NCBI RefSeq assembly: GCF_964275005.1
Contig: NC_092693.1
Location: 28,387,173-28,451,172 of the forward strand
DNA: 64,000 nucleotides
Direction: 5' to 3'
DNA from: Diadema setosum
Lineage: Eukaryota > Echinodermata > Echinoidea > Diadematoida > Diadematidae
Of this stretch, positions 22,912 through 36,330 are shown one piece after another (within the stretch, counting starts at the first letter, position 1; every line of letters begins with the position of its first letter). Below the pieces are notes generated by a model that was not told where the DNA came from, did no database searches, and was given only the letters and a program-made list of their open reading frames with translations. The position numbers and the translations under genes were made by a program.

Positions 22912-25900
22912 ATGGTAAGTCATTTTCAGAATCTGTGTTTTAGTGTAATTGCCAAATTGAAGTTATAAAATTGTGTAATATTCTCTGCATGTCTTTGTTG
23001 TCAATACAAATGAGAACTACTTGAATGAACAATTCTGGCTGTAATTTGGCATTCTTCACTTACAGTAAATTATAACTGATTTTCAGATGCTGGATCTGTT
23101 ATTTCATGTTTTCTGCAGAAAATAAAACAACAACAAACCAAAACAAACAAACAACTCTTAGATATCTATCCAAAATAGGCAGGGCATGAAAATCAACGGA
23201 TACTATATTTCCAACATGAATGTGGACTGAGTGACAGCAGCAGTAGTACTAATGCACATCCATTAAAGCTTGACATAACTTTGTCATAAAAGGTTGCAAA
23301 TCTTACAGTTTTGGTGGAATTATATCTTGATAGGAACTCTGTACACCATATGATGTCTTGATCAATATCAGGAAATTATGAAAAATATTTAGAATGTTTT
23401 CACTTTACATATTAATAATAAAGCATTCAGTTAACCTTTTTCAGAAAGCAGGGTGACTGATATTACCCTAAAAATTATGTCAGTAACAAGTTCCATTACT
23501 TTTTTTTTGGTATCATTTGCAAAACCAAAAAAAAAAAAAGAAATCCTTCATGATGTTACAATTTCACTTCTAAGCATTTTCCATGTCCGAAAATGAGAGT
23601 ATCAGCAGTTTTTGCCAATCTTCATTTTGTATAGGTTGCATCTGTTTTTGTTTGTTTTTCAGTAAAGTGTTACCATACATCACTATTGGAGGTAGCAATA
23701 TATTCATAATTTATAGTTTTCATGAAGAAAAACAAATTATGTAAACGGACATTAAACTATACATTTAGTGAAATCTGCATTTTTTCCTCTTAAATTTCAG
23801 GAAGATCTGTCAAGAAGGAGGAGAAGTAATTGGAGAGAGGCAGAGGTGATGGCTTTGTGCCAATTTGTGGGAATGCACAAGTCTGCCCTGTTTGGCAAGG
23901 CAGGCCATGCCAGCGTTCCAGTAAGTTAGCCTGTACTGAAAGCTTTTAACACTTGCTTCATTAGAACTTCACTATTCATTCAGATTGTTTTGGTGCATGT
24001 ATTTTTCACATACCAAGACATATTCCTGGAACCCCCCCCCCCAATATAATTAGAGAGCATGTACTATCATCTTTCAGTAATTCACAAACATCACAGCATC
24101 ACATGTGCACATCATGTTCTCCAATTGAATGTATTGTATACATGTAGGTATAATGTGTTTAGATATGTAGAAACAGTAAAATTAATCTATATACAGGTAT
24201 GGAGATACCTTGGCCAGTTATGTGATGGGTGCTGTATTATTATATAGATGATGACTGGCGGGGGAAGGAACATACCGAATGTTCCACCCGAAGGGTTTAA
24301 AATGCTAGTGAGGGAGGTTATAAGTCCCGAGACGAAGTGGAGGGACTTAACCTCCCGAAATAGCATTTCAAACCCTGAGGGTGGAACGTTTGGTACATGT
24401 TCCCGACAATAAAGGTCATCATCTCTTATATTATATGGGTTAGTCAAATACGTCAAGTCAACGTCAACCACCTATCACATGCACAACGCACTCGATCGCT
24501 CGCTCGGGCAGAGCCAAATTCACTGTGCGCGCGGTCCTAGGCCATCTGTCATTTGTTACGTGAAAATGTTTTCCCATGGGAGAACATAACAAAGAATGTT
24601 CACCCATGGGCGAACATAACGAATGTGCCTCCATCACGTGACTGTGTTTAGCCAATCACTAACCGATATTTGACTAACCCATTTAATATTTTGTTATGAC
24701 TGTGATGAGATGGAGGCCTCAGAGGATGTGGACTAAGTTCATTTGATTGCCTCATAGGGATAAGTTCACCTTTGTATTCATGGTGATTGAGTAAATACAT
24801 GAATACCTATGGAACACATCATTGATAATTTCAGGCAAATCTTGCAATATTTTCAAAACTTACAAAATATTTTCTTACAATTTTCTATGCTTTGACTGGT
24901 CTCTACAAAGACTTAGCTACATTTTATGATGTGACATGCTTAGAAGAATTTCAATTCAATTCAATTCAATTCGTTTATTCATCTCATTTTCGGATAAAAC
25001 AATACAACAGTATTGGATTTTACAATACACAAAAGGATAATCAATCATTTACATATAACAGTGAAAATGAAAAAAGAGAACTTGAGAAAAGCCAAAAGGC
25101 CTTGTGAAGTAAGTTCCCTTACGATTATGCACAAAATAATTGATTTTTAAGGTGCAAAGTGTAGACATGGACAGAAAACCAACAAATACAACAAAACATA
25201 ACATAACAAATTTCAGAACTAGAAATGTCGCTATGGCGACTGATGCCTCCGCCATAATGCATGATTCTCCCAATAGGTGTATAGTACAATGTCTTCACAA
25301 TGTGTGATGACAGTTTCACATAACTGGCAAAATACTGAAATGACAGGTTTGTCACGAATATCTTGAATGTTCACTTGCCTTGAACTGGGTTTGCTATAAT
25401 TGTCTAAGAGTGCAGGTACACATATTTGGGGAATTGAGAATTTTTACTTGACTTCTGACCGACCCTTTTATAAGTTTATGCATTGAGTAATTTCCAAGGT
25501 ATGAAGAAAGAGTGTAATTACAGTACAAAATAGATTTTTTGGGGGGCATTGAAATCTGCCCTTTGACCCTTAACCTTTGACCTTCTGGCTGGAAATTTCC
25601 CAGAGAATCTCCATTAGGTAATGCATGTATATATTAAGTTTTAAAACTAATAATGCAAGCATTGCATATACTAGTATATGAGGGAAATAGTAAAATTTTG
25701 AGGAGTTGACCTTGACCTTTGACCCCCTGACTACTGACCCATGACCCCTAAATTCCCTAGATAATCCCTGCCAGTCAGTACATGTGTATGTACCAAGTTC
25801 CATGAAGATACATTCAACCGTTTGCAAGAAAAGTGATATTGCAACATTTTCACCTAACCTTTGACCTTTTGACCTTTGACCTTATGACATGAAACTCTCT

Positions 25901-28900
25901 CTGGAGAATCTTTATGCAGTAGTACATGTCTACACAAAGTTTCAAGAAAATACCTTTGGGCATTGCATAGATATGCGGGAAATAGCAACATTTTTAGCAT
26001 TTGACCTTGACCTTTTGACCTTTGACCTCTGTCCGATTTCACTAAAAAACTAATCAAGTAATTGTCCCATCATACATCATCCTCCGACAAAGTTTAGTGA
26101 AATTTGCTTGATCCAGTCTTGAGTTATCGCATAAATGGATACAATTTCATGATTTGACCTTGACCTTTGACCTTTGGCCGATTTCACCCAAAATCTAATC
26201 AAGTAATTGCCTCATCATACTTTATACTTGGACCAAGTTTGATAAAATTCCAGTCAATATTACTCAAGTTATCGCGTAAACGAAAGCGGACGGACGTACA
26301 TACGGACGGACGGACAACCCAAAAACATAATGCCTCCGGCACCACTTCGTGGCGGAGGCATAAAAAAATGTAGGATATTCCACAATTGATATCATTTATT
26401 TAATTCTCTTTGAAAGAACAATTTTCTTCGACTGAATGTTACTTTAATATATTGAGGGTAACATTTTCACAACAACTTCCTCACAACAGCACTCACGACG
26501 TCAACCTCGCTTCCCACTCATTACTACACCTATCGCTGGCTCCAGAAGACGCCCTCACCGACACAAGTCATCCACACCACCGGCGTCCACCCCATCTAGT
26601 CCCGACTCCAATCTCCGGCCACGACCTACTAACAGCCAAGTTAGCCCTCACAGATGTACTCCACCGTCAACACACTCCAAGAACAATAGAACGCATCAAC
26701 GACCGCAACACTCCACCTTGCACGCCAACAGCCGACGCTCAGCCCGCCTGCGAGCCCGCCACAACCGACCACTTCCATCTAGGTCCGCATTCTCCATATA
26801 TAGCCCGCCTCTTCTCAGGTCACGCTTCACTTCTGACGAAGGACAGTCAACCTGCCCGAAACGTCAAGTTCCTTGGTTCCCCCAGTTTTTCTTATAACAA
26901 GACATCTGGCTACAACCTTCACTAGCACCTTTTACTCAGTATTTCATTTCTCTTTTTTTCTCTCTCCCCAACACTTTTGTCTGTTTCTACGCTACTCATC
27001 TTTTCTGTTCTCTTCTCTTTTCTTCTTTTTCATTTTATTTCTTCCTTCCATACAACCCAACGGTCAATTTCAGGACCACTGGTATTAATTTAAAGTTTTC
27101 TTCACAGGTTATTTCTCTTGCCTTGTCCCCTCAGGACTACACTTTAACCTTATTTTAATCTATCATTTTGCATTTCTCCCACAGGAACCTTTTCAGGATT
27201 TAACTGTCATCAGTTTTCCTCCCCATAATTTTTTTTTTTCTCTCTCCTCTGCAGCATTTATTTCTAGGAACCACCCAAGCCCCCTCTCCTTTACTTCTTG
27301 AATTCCATTTTTTCTTTTTCTTCTTCTTTTCTTTGTTTTCTCCCACCCCCCCCCCCTCTCTCTCTCTCTCCCTTCTCTCTACATAGTCTCATCTCTCCTC
27401 TACTTACCTTTCCTTTGCAGGATTATACATCCTTTCTCCATTGATTCCGCATTACATAGTCCACATTGTTCGCCGACTTCGTTTTTCTCTTGGTTTCTTG
27501 AATCTTCACTTCTCTCTCCTATATCTCCATGATTTTCCAACATTCAACTCCTCCCTCTTCCCTTCTTTCTCATCTCTCTCCTTCTAACGATGTCCGAACA
27601 TCTTACTTGATTCTCACTCTATTCTTCCTTACCACTCTCTCTGTTCCTTTCTCTACCGTCTCCACTAGTGCAACTTCAACTTCTAGCCCATTACTGTCCC
27701 CCACTCTTCACTTTTTGCCCTCCTTACAACCCCATATGTCGCTTCCCTCTTCAATTCTCCTCTTTCCAGGCTCTTCTGCCAAACAACGATCCGGTTAAGG
27801 ACTACATACACATGTTGTCACCGCAAATCTTTCTCCCTCATTTTCCTTTCCTTCTAAAAGAAAATGAAATCATTCATTTATGCATGAAAATGAATTGTTG
27901 AATTTCCTTCATGTTTTCTTTGTATTGCTCTATGAATGTTAGCTAAGACAGCTAAAGTTGTCTCTTTATGCAGTGATGACAGCACTGAAACTTGATAAAT
28001 TTATAACTTTTTAAAATGCATTGTCTACTTTTACTCAAACTTTCAGTGATGTGTTATAGTGTTAAATCATTCAGTCTATCCACATGTTTAGTTATGTAAA
28101 TTTGTCCCTGTATATCAATATAATCCATAACTGTATGATTACAGTACATTCATGCTACTCATTATCTTCTTCATTTCAGCAACTTATACATTTTTTTTTT
28201 CATAAACAAAAGAGATATTTGTTCACATTTCCTCAAAATGATACTATATAAACAGTGGTGAAAGATGTGAAGGTGTAGTCCAGAATATTATAAATCGATA
28301 ATATGTCTCTGCTCCTATTGTATGCAGTCACGATTACTTTCTTCATTTTCATTTATGCTTTTTGGTGGAAAAGCGGAAAAAAAGGTATTGGAGGAAAGCA
28401 GCCATACATTTGCGAGCAGTTGGTTTCTTCAGGGAGGAGGAGGAAGTAAAAAGAAAATGGAGTGACCTCAAGCAAAGGGCACTGAAATACAAGAGTGCAA
28501 GAAATGCAACTGGTAATGTTACATATCAATGCATGTCTTTTCTGTTCACACTCGCCGTATTATTGTAATGTTTCAACATGCATAAGATTTTTCATGCAAA
28601 TATTACTGAAAAGAAATGAAGTATGATTTGAATGGGAAATGCGTTGTCATGAATCTGTAAAGACCCATACACCTAAACACACCAGTCAATGTCCTAACAG
28701 GGCAATATGACATTGATCATATTTTATTGAAGCTAAAGATTTCAATGGTGCATTTCATATGTATATTGAAATTATCGTCAGACTACATATTGCATTGATT
28801 TTAAGTGAAAAGTTAGTTCCGGTAAGGACTTGTGAACCCGTCTTGCACCATTTCATATTTGCTTTGCAATATATTGAAAGAGTCTACCAAGAAACTTACT

Positions 28901-31900
28901 TGAATGACACGATTTGATGGGATGATGAGTTGTTTCAGATTATTTTGAGATAAAAAAAAAATAAAGTCGGTTTATACCAACTTCCAGAAGGATCAAGGTT
29001 TACTCGGCCTGAGGGACAACTCAGCCCGCTATATTTCAGACAATTTATACGCAGTTAGTGATCGCCATACATAGGCGCATGTTCACTTTGTAGGCGCGCC
29101 AAAGAGGTTCTTTGATATTTGCGTTGTATCAACTTGGCCAAAAACTGCGACCATCCAGAACACGACACGCTCCCATAGTACAACACTTTACAGTCCAGAG
29201 GGACAACACAGCCCCGCCATCAAAGTGAGGCCGAATTGTCCCCGAGTCCGAGTTAGCCTGACCCCGATCAGATAAGTTCTGATATGCAAACATTTCTTGT
29301 TAATATTTTGCATTTTTCGTCGTTATCCAACGAATATCTTGTTATTACAGCATTATTCCTTACATTTTTTAGGCATACAGGTACATTTTGGAGCAAAATT
29401 TGACAGATTTGCAGGCACACCAGAACTATGTTTTGCCTCAAACTTCAGTCCATTTATTCTTTTGAAGCCTCTGCTAATTTGTGACCCGCTACAACAAAAG
29501 GATCCTAAAGTCGCTGATGGGTGAGCCGAGAAAATCAAGTTTGAAGTCAGATCATCAAAATCCGTCAAAACATTCGATTTCTGTTTTTGACATAATTTTG
29601 CAGTGTAATGTATCTTCTATCATCTGCCGAAATTTCGAAGCTAAATGATCAAAGGAAAGGCAAGAAAATAACATTTTTCTGGGCCATGATTTTCCGACTT
29701 TCAACGGAACAGAAACGTGTCCAAAGATTTGGATTTAGCGCCACAGCTAGACCCCGCCCTAGCAATGAGGAAGTGATCTCATTGGTCAGTGCGTTGCATC
29801 CTGGTTACTGATTGGTCGTGCATAGACCGCTGGTGCTCAAGCTTGAATGAACATCGCGGAGGTTGCTAGGAGCGTACCTTCAATTGTCGAAGGTGAAAAC
29901 TGTCTAGCTTCCCCTTGATCATGATAGCGTCGGAAGGAAATCTTTGCAGGAGGTTCTCTCGAAACGCTGATTTCTTAAACCACTCGACATGCGCTAATAA
30001 AATCATCGATATATCCGCAACCGAGTAATTTCATGAGTCATGTATTATATGACATTAAAGTGGAAGACTAAGGGAATAATGTCATGTCATTTTCAGAAAA
30101 TTGTCCTCCCCCGACTTTCGGATCCTTTTGTTGCAGCGGGTCACATTTTTATGATATTCTAACAAATCTGTATCCGATTTCAGTGTAATTCATTACCATA
30201 ATTGCAATGAACAAATATCTAATTCCAAATACAATGTGTAAAATGAAACATCAGCATCGTACCAAAGTAACAAAAATAATCACACAGCATAGTGTTGAAT
30301 CAGCGCATTTTATTACATTTTTGTGAACAGCCTCAGTCATAATAAATATATTTCTTTAATATCTTGGTACTGTGTCATTAGTCATTGTCCCTGTGTAATG
30401 GCTGTTTAAAAATAAAATTAATCTTAGGTAAGCTGAATTTACCATTAATCACCAAAACGAGCACACTAAAGATACATGTAATTGTAATCTACACAACTCT
30501 TCAGTTTTCAGATATTGTATTGGTGCAATTGATAGTTGTATGTACAGCCTCTGCACTTTTTTCCAGTCATATCCTAGCCCAGTATTAACAGTGATCACAA
30601 TGATTGCTATGAACAACTGATTAGTCCCAAATGAATTGAAGCAAACAGCATTTCTACCGAAACAAAGACATTGATAGTATGCAATTGATACACTTTAATC
30701 CCTCAATAGATCCTATATGGATTCATAATTCAAATTAACTTTGTGTCATATATGATACCTCTCATCTTATACAAAAATTGTAACATGCAGATCACTGACG
30801 GAGTTTGTTATTGATTGGAGGGAAACAGCAGATTACTCTTCCTATTTAATGTAGGGCAACCAGGAAACATTTACCAATTGGCAAATTTATGGGAAGGAGG
30901 GATCCTTTTACCATTGTAATTGCAACAGATAACTGAAATAAGCAGTATATTACATAATCAGGCCAGACATGGCCTCTAAGCTCTATCAACCAGAGGGTTC
31001 AACCATACATCACTCAGAGATCACAAGGCAATACAGAAGCAGGTGTTCCCTTTGTAGTTAGTATCAGTGTATGAGCAGACAGTCACAGTGTATGGGAATT
31101 TTGTTCCAAGTTCTGGCCAAACATAGTCATCTATTAAAGTCTACCTCTCTCAACTCTGAGTGTATTGTTTTCTATGTGATATGTACTCATAGCAGGTCAC
31201 TTCAAATATGTTCACTGATGTTACAAAATGTGACATCAACATACAAGTTACTGACTGTTGACATATTATATTACATGCAGGTGGAGGAAGCCTTGAAATA
31301 AAACCCTTGATGGAGGCGGTACTTGAAGTGTTGGCCAGGGAGACTGTTGTAGGTGTAATGGGACAGGAGACTGAAACGGGGTTCAGTTCATCTCGGGTTG
31401 GGAAAGTGTTTCGTGGCCATTTATCATGTTTTTTTAATGAGCATTGAATCTTTATTGTTCAATTTCACTTAAATAAAGTTTCCAACAAAACATTCCAACT
31501 CCTGTCATTTTTTATTCAAGAAGTAGGCCTTTGTGTTCAAGTTTGGATTGTAGGATTATAACTTGTAAAAGGAATTACATTTTGATCAAAAAACTTGAAT
31601 AGTGAATTACTTTAATGCATCACTTTTTCTTTTAAAGGTTAATTTCTGTTTCAAGTTATAAGTCATAAAATTGAGAGTTAATAAGGAAAGATACATGAAG
31701 TAAATCCCAATAGACAATCTTTTAATGGATAATTGTTTAAGAATAGTCCTCTTCAATAGATAACATGAGCTATTACCAATTTGATTCTGTTTACTGTTTG
31801 TCCCTTTAATAGAGCACCGACGAAAGTGGAACCGACACTGCCTCAAACCTTTTGAAGCAGTTGCTTGAAGGGGCTGCATCCTCCCCAGTGCTCCCAACTA

Positions 31901-32199
31901 TTTCAACTCCAGTGCAACCACCCACTCCCATCACTCCAGATCGTCCAGCTTCTCTTCCCCTTACATCTGATCCCCCTGCTACCCACCCGACAGCATCTCG
32001 TCCTACTGCAACTTGCCCCTCTGAATTTCCTATCCCTACGCCACATCCCCCTACGGTCCATCCACCTGCTAGTCAGCAGCTCGTTGAATTGGAAAGAGAG
32101 CGACTGATCATTTTGCGGCAGCAAAATTCTCACCTTGAAAGAATCGCAAACTCCCTTGATGTCATTGCTGCCGCAATGTCAGCACCTAACCTGTGTTAA
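22912..32199 (+). CDS. Myb/SANT-like DNA-binding protein of Harbinger B (ORF1)
   Basis: Likely exons: 22890-22914 (ATG at its last three bases, after AAA), 23802-23921, about 28361-28511, 31282 to about 31400, 31811-32199. The first domain reads RRSNWREAEVMALCQFV and later YWRKAAIHLRAVGF with EEVKRKWSDLKQRA, the tri-helical Myb/SANT pattern of PIF ORF1 proteins. Then come a GGGSLEIKPLMEAVLEVL segment, a Pro/Thr-rich linker and a C-terminal coiled coil (LVELERERLIILRQQNSHL). In the known Harbinger systems this protein binds the element ends and helps bring the transposase to DNA. The acceptor before the 28361 exon reads GG where AG is expected, so the copy may no longer splice properly. Exon 4's donor is uncertain. 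Confidence 0.75.
24246..24424. mobile_element. Full-length foldback MITE
   Basis: The two halves, from AGATGATGAC to GTCATCATCT, are imperfect inverted copies almost to the centre (for example GAAGGGTTTAAAATGCTA against TAGCATTTCAAACCCTGAG). It has no coding content. Confidence 0.75.
24434..24681. mobile_element. MITE with 16-base ends ATGGGTTAGTCAAATA
   Basis: ATGGGTTAGTCAAATA at the left is exactly inverted as TATTTGACTAACCCAT at the right. The 248-base interior is non-coding and contains a repeated CCCATGG[GC][AC]GAACATAAC block. It starts ten bases after the foldback MITE. Confidence 0.7.
24948..25107 (-). repeat. Probable LINE 3' end with (AATTG)n tail
   Basis: Five TTCAA units are followed by TCGTTTATTCATCTCATTTT and a poor-complexity stretch ending in AAAGCCAAAAGGCC. 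On the minus strand this reads as a LINE 3' region ending in an AATTG microsatellite. A similar GAATT run is at 6213-6232. Confidence 0.4.
25219..26361. repeat. TGCCTCCGCC-family repeat, full copy inside Harbinger B
   Basis: It begins CTAGAAATGTCGCTATGGCG and GCCTCCGCCATAATGCATG. The body has repeated TGACCTTGACCTTTGACC blocks alternating with AAGTTTCAAGAAAAT and GAAATAGCAACAT blocks. Near the end it has a GGACGGACGG run and CCTCCGGCACCACTTCGTGG hairpin, ending GGCGGAGGCAT. No open frame; non-autonomous element of unknown class. Confidence 0.85.
26465..26925. repeat. Unclassified repeat segment with a hammerhead-like core
   Basis: C-rich block with an unbroken but compositionally simple frame. 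CTGACGA (26833-26839) and GAAAC (26858-26862) flank a possible stem GG(A)CAG/CTGCC, the arrangement of a hammerhead ribozyme core. I recall such cores in Penelope-like elements. If so, this is a fossil end of one; no reverse transcriptase was seen. Confidence 0.3.
26930..27880 (+). repeat. Strand-asymmetric pyrimidine-rich block
   Basis: Nearly 1 kb of CT-rich sequence (TTCTCTTTTCTTC, CTCTCTCTCTCTCTCCC, CCCCCCCCCC), with very few G. It follows directly on the hammerhead-like segment and may be the remainder of the same element. The frames inside are composition artefacts. Confidence 0.6.
29480..30145. mobile_element. MITE with about 35-base ends TGTGACCCGCT[AG]CAACAAA
   Basis: TGTGACCCGCTACAACAAAA at the left and its near-exact inverse at the right extend through GGATCC[TG]AAAGTCG. 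The 666-base interior is non-coding. It lies in an intron of the Harbinger B Myb-like gene. A related start (TGTGACCCTGCACCACA) occurs at 33440. Confidence 0.8.
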
Positions 32200-32479
32200 T
32201 TCTTTAATGTACTTTGTTATAACATGAATACACATGTGTTGAGGTGGGACTGCAATTTGCCAAATCTTCTGTGAGATGATGACAAACCTGTTATGAATTA
32301 TGGAACCAAAAAATGACATTTAAAAAAAAAAAATTACATTTTATTGGATGTAAATTGGTTTTGAAATGGCTTAGATATCCAGAAACAAAGAAATCCTAGT
32401 AACAGTTTTATTCTCATAATAGGACCATTTACTTTCATTCATACATGTGGATTTAGTGAATGCAAGAATAAAAAGGAGA

Positions 32480-32978
32480 TCATATCATTGAGAGTTTGGG
32501 GAAAATCAGACAATCCGTTAAAAATTTACAGATTTTTATGGTTTCTGCACAATCACTGCTGAATGAGAAGACTACTACAGTGTGTGATGTCACATGCAAA
32601 CAATGACATAAAGAAAATATAAAAAGAATTTCACTTTTTTTGAAAAAAGTTAACATTTCCTCGACTCATCATTGACGTAAGTTAAAGGTAATTTTACTCC
32701 CCCTTGCCTTCTGAAAGAGGGAAGTCAAGTGTTCTTTACTGTGCGAGAAAAGTGTGAATATCTTGATTTTTCTTATTTTCTTTAAATTGTTATACACAAA
32801 TGACATCACAAGCTGTACTAGTCTTCTCATCTAGCGGTGAATAAGCAGAAACTTCTAAAATTAATAACTTTTAAAAGGATTGTCTGATTTCCCTCAAACT
32901 CTTGCTGATGTATTCTTCTATTGCATATTGCTGCATTCACTCAATCCACACATCTATGAAAGTGAACTTGTCCTTTAA
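32480..32978. mobile_element. Foldback MITE related to the 1450 element
   Basis: The arm at 32490-32615 (GGGGAAAATCAGACAATCCGTT ... AGAAGACTACTACAG ... GATGTCACATG) is inverted at 32800-32978 (TGACATCACAAGC ... GATTGTCTGATTTCCCTC ... AACTTGTCCTTTAA). The left tip is decayed. No coding content. Confidence 0.65.
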
Positions 32979-33837
32979 AATTGGACTTCTTTAATTTAAA
33001 CTTTGAATACCTCTTCAAGCAGTATGATCTTTATCAATCTTTGCAAATGGTTTGTGATTATCTCACAGAAAGTTTGAATCTGCATACCCCAAATCACCTC
33101 AATCTATTCCATCTCTTTACAAATAATGTTAACTGCTTATCCATCACAACATATATAGTCTGCATCATCAAATTAGTTCAGAGGGCATTAAAAACAAATA
33201 TAAACTAGGCTCAAAATTTGTCATGACTGACAAATTAGGTGATCCGATGTATCTGCAAAGAATTTTTTTTTGTAAGTACTTTTCCCAATACACTTGACCC
33301 TATCCGCTTCATTGGTGATGAGGGGCAATTGGCCATGTAATGTTTAGATTCTTATTCAGAAAAGGGAATCAAACCTGTCATCTTCGGCATCAAATTTAGA
33401 ATGTGGCAGGTCATATATTAAGTAACTTGACCATCATTTGTGACCCTGCACCACAGAACTAACAAAAATCGCTAAAACTGAATTTTTAGGTAAGGACAGA
33501 TTATGAAATAGCAGACTTGACAACTTTAAAATGATGTTTGGCTCAATTCAAATGGATTCTCCTAACCTCTATGAATAATGGAAAGAAAGCCCACAATCTG
33601 AAAAAGTTAAAACTGAAAAAAGAGGCTCTGAAGTACAGGGTCTATTCAAGTGCTAAAATCTTAACTAAGCTGTGCTGCTTGTGCCATGAATGGGACAAAA
33701 ATCATGATGTTAACCACTGTAGCAACAATAATATAGAGATTATCAGATTAGGCTGAAATTGAGCATGCTTTACACATAGTCTACTTTACAAGAGAAAACG
33801 AAACAAGGAAAAGTAGAAATTACGCGGTGCGTAATAT

Positions 33838-34795
33838 ATGTCCCCGCCGGAAGTAGCATTTTGTAGCAAAATGTACAATAAAGGTCAAAAATCAAGGTCA
33901 AAGGTCAAAATTCTGTGTAGAAGTTTTGAAGCACTCACCTAGTGCCATCACATAAAGCAAACGGAATCGAAATCGGGTTAGAAATGGTGAAGGAGTACCA
34001 TTTTGTAGCAAAATGTACAACAAAATGTAGGTCAAAAATTAAGGTCAAAGGTCAAAGGTCAAAATTCTGTGTAGAAGTTTTGAAGCCCTCACATAGTGCC
34101 ATCACATAAATTAAACAGAATTGAAATCGGGTAAGAAATGGCGAAGGAGTAGCATTTTGTAGCAAAGTGTACAATACAGGCCGAAAAATCAAGGTCAAAG
34201 GTCAAAGAAGTCAAAGGTCAAAATTCTGTGTAGAAGTGTTGAAGCCCTCACCTAGTGCCGTCACATAAAGCAAACGGAATCGAAATTGGGTTAGAAATGG
34301 CGAAGGAGTAGCATTTTGTAGCAAAATGTACAATACGGGTCAAAAAATCAAGGTCAAAGGTCAAAGAAGTCAAAGGTCAAAATTCTGTGTAGAAGTGTTG
34401 AAGCCCTCACCTAGTGCCATCACATAAAGCAAACGGAATCGAAATCGGGTTAGAAATGGCGAAGGAGTAGCATTTTGTAGCAAAATGTACAATATAGGTC
34501 AAAAAATCAAGGTCAAAGGTCAAAGAAGTCAAAGTTCAAAATTCTGTTTAGATGTTTTGAAGCCCTCACCTAGTGCCATCATATAAAGCAAACGGAATCG
34601 AAATCGGGTTAGAAATGGCGAAGGAGTAGCATTTTGTAGCAAAATGTACAATATAGGTCAAAGGTCAAGGTCAAAGGTCACGACTGAAATTCTGTGTAGA
34701 AGTTTCAAAGCTCCCATGTAGTGCTATCATATAAAGCAAACAGAATCAAAATTGGCTCATAAATGACAGAGAAGTAGCAAATTGAAGATTTTGAT
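33838..34795 (+). repeat. Tandem array, about 150-160-base unit, six copies
   Basis: AGTAGCATTTTGTAGCAAAATG starts repeat units at about 33851, 33997, 34148, 34307, 34467, 34624 and a partial one at 34771. Each unit also has AAGGTCAAAGGTCAAA, ATTCTGTGTAGAAGT and CATCACATAAAGCAAACGGA. A GGACGGACAGACACAC run and CCCGTTTCATAGTCCCC follow. The start GTCCCCGCCGG and that end suggest a complete non-autonomous element. Confidence 0.85.
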
Positions 34796-35289
34796 CACAC
34801 ACGGACGCACACACGGACGGACAGACACACGGACGGACACACACACGTACGGAGCCCGTTTCATAGTCCCCTGCTCGAACTCGTTTTGTCCATGATAAAT
34901 GGCAACTTTCAAAGCATTAGGATCATCCTTTCAGAAGTTATTATATTATTTGAAAGTGACGAGAGTGCAAAGGATTTTCAGGAAATGAAGTGGCCTCTAA
35001 GAAAAACCTGATCATACCACTCTGTCAAAGATCGGGTTGTATAAAACTGCTTAAAACCTACTTTCTCCTTTAATATATAATGTAGAAGAATAGTTCTTTC
35101 AGAAAATATGGAAAACTCAAAACTGTCTTGGTTGTCCCTTTCACCTTTCTGGAGTCCTCACTTTAAAAAAAAAATCAAAGGGTGCGACTTTTTGTTACTT
35201 TTGTGATGCATGGTCACATTTGCACATTCAAGATGACATCTGAAGAAAAAGTGGTTATCTTTAATATGAAATGATTCTCTAGACATGAT

Positions 35290-36330
35290 ATTAGTGTGTG
35301 CAAATTTGTGGACATTACGTCACATATTGTACAATATACAAGGGGAAGAATTTTTGACCTATGACGCTACCTTGCACAGACAAGATGGCTTCTGAGGATA
35401 GAGTCCTTATTTCATGAAATGATTCAGGTAACATTGTTTGATATATGTGTACAATCTGCCTTCTGTAAGGCCTATTCCAACCGAGATACAGAATAAAGAA
35501 TTTTTGACCTTCATGCCTCATTTCCACAACCATCTATGCAAAATATGGGGGCAATGTGCCATGTATCTACCAAGATACAGAAAAAGATGTTTTTGATCCT
35601 TGTCCCTACTTTACACAGCCAAGATGGCTCCTAATTAGAAAGTTGTTATTTCATGAAACCTTCCATATGGCTTCGGCTAAATGTGTGCACAATATGGGAG
35701 TGATAGGACATGTAATTACAAAGGTACAGGAAAAATTCTAGTCTTGACTCTTCCTTTGCTCAGCCAACATGTCGTCTGATTAAAAAGTCAACATTCTATG
35801 AAATGATCACGGTAACTTAGTCTACGTATGTGCACAATCTGGTCCCCGTAAGGGACTGTATAGTAATCAAGATACAGAAGAAATAATTTTTGACCTTTTA
35901 AACTCATTATTACAGCCTTGATGGCAGCTGGCCAAAGAGTTGTTATTTTATCAATGTATTGTGGTCCATGTGTGCAAAGCATGGGGGTGATACCGCATAC
36001 AATCACAAAGCTACTGAATGAAGTATATTTGACCTTCGACCTCCTTTGCATGGACAAGATTGGGTCTAAGCAAAAATTTGTTATTTTGTGAAATGATTGT
36101 TGTATCATGCTCTTTACATCTGCAAAACATGGGAAAGGTACAACATGTATTCATGAATACACAGGATTTAACATTTATGACCAATGACCCAAATTTACCT
36201 ACCCAAGATGGTGTCAGATGAAGTATTTATTTTATGAAATGATGTACATGATATGTACTAAACAAGTGCAAAATAGTGGGGTGATAGGGCATGTTTTTCA
36301 TAAGCTATTGCAAAGAAAATCGCAGAACGA
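35290..36330 (+). repeat. Tandem array, about 145-155-base unit, roughly six decayed copies
   Basis: Blocks GATACAG[AG]A...TTTTTGACC, CA[CG]CCAAGATGGC and GTTATTTCATGAAATGAT recur in order, with AATATGGGGG[GT] closing each unit. Divergence between units is much greater than in the 33838 array. Confidence 0.75.

Noticed and set aside
27529-27901. Open frames rich in Ser, Leu and Phe
   Set aside because: They follow from the pyrimidine bias; several frames are open at once.
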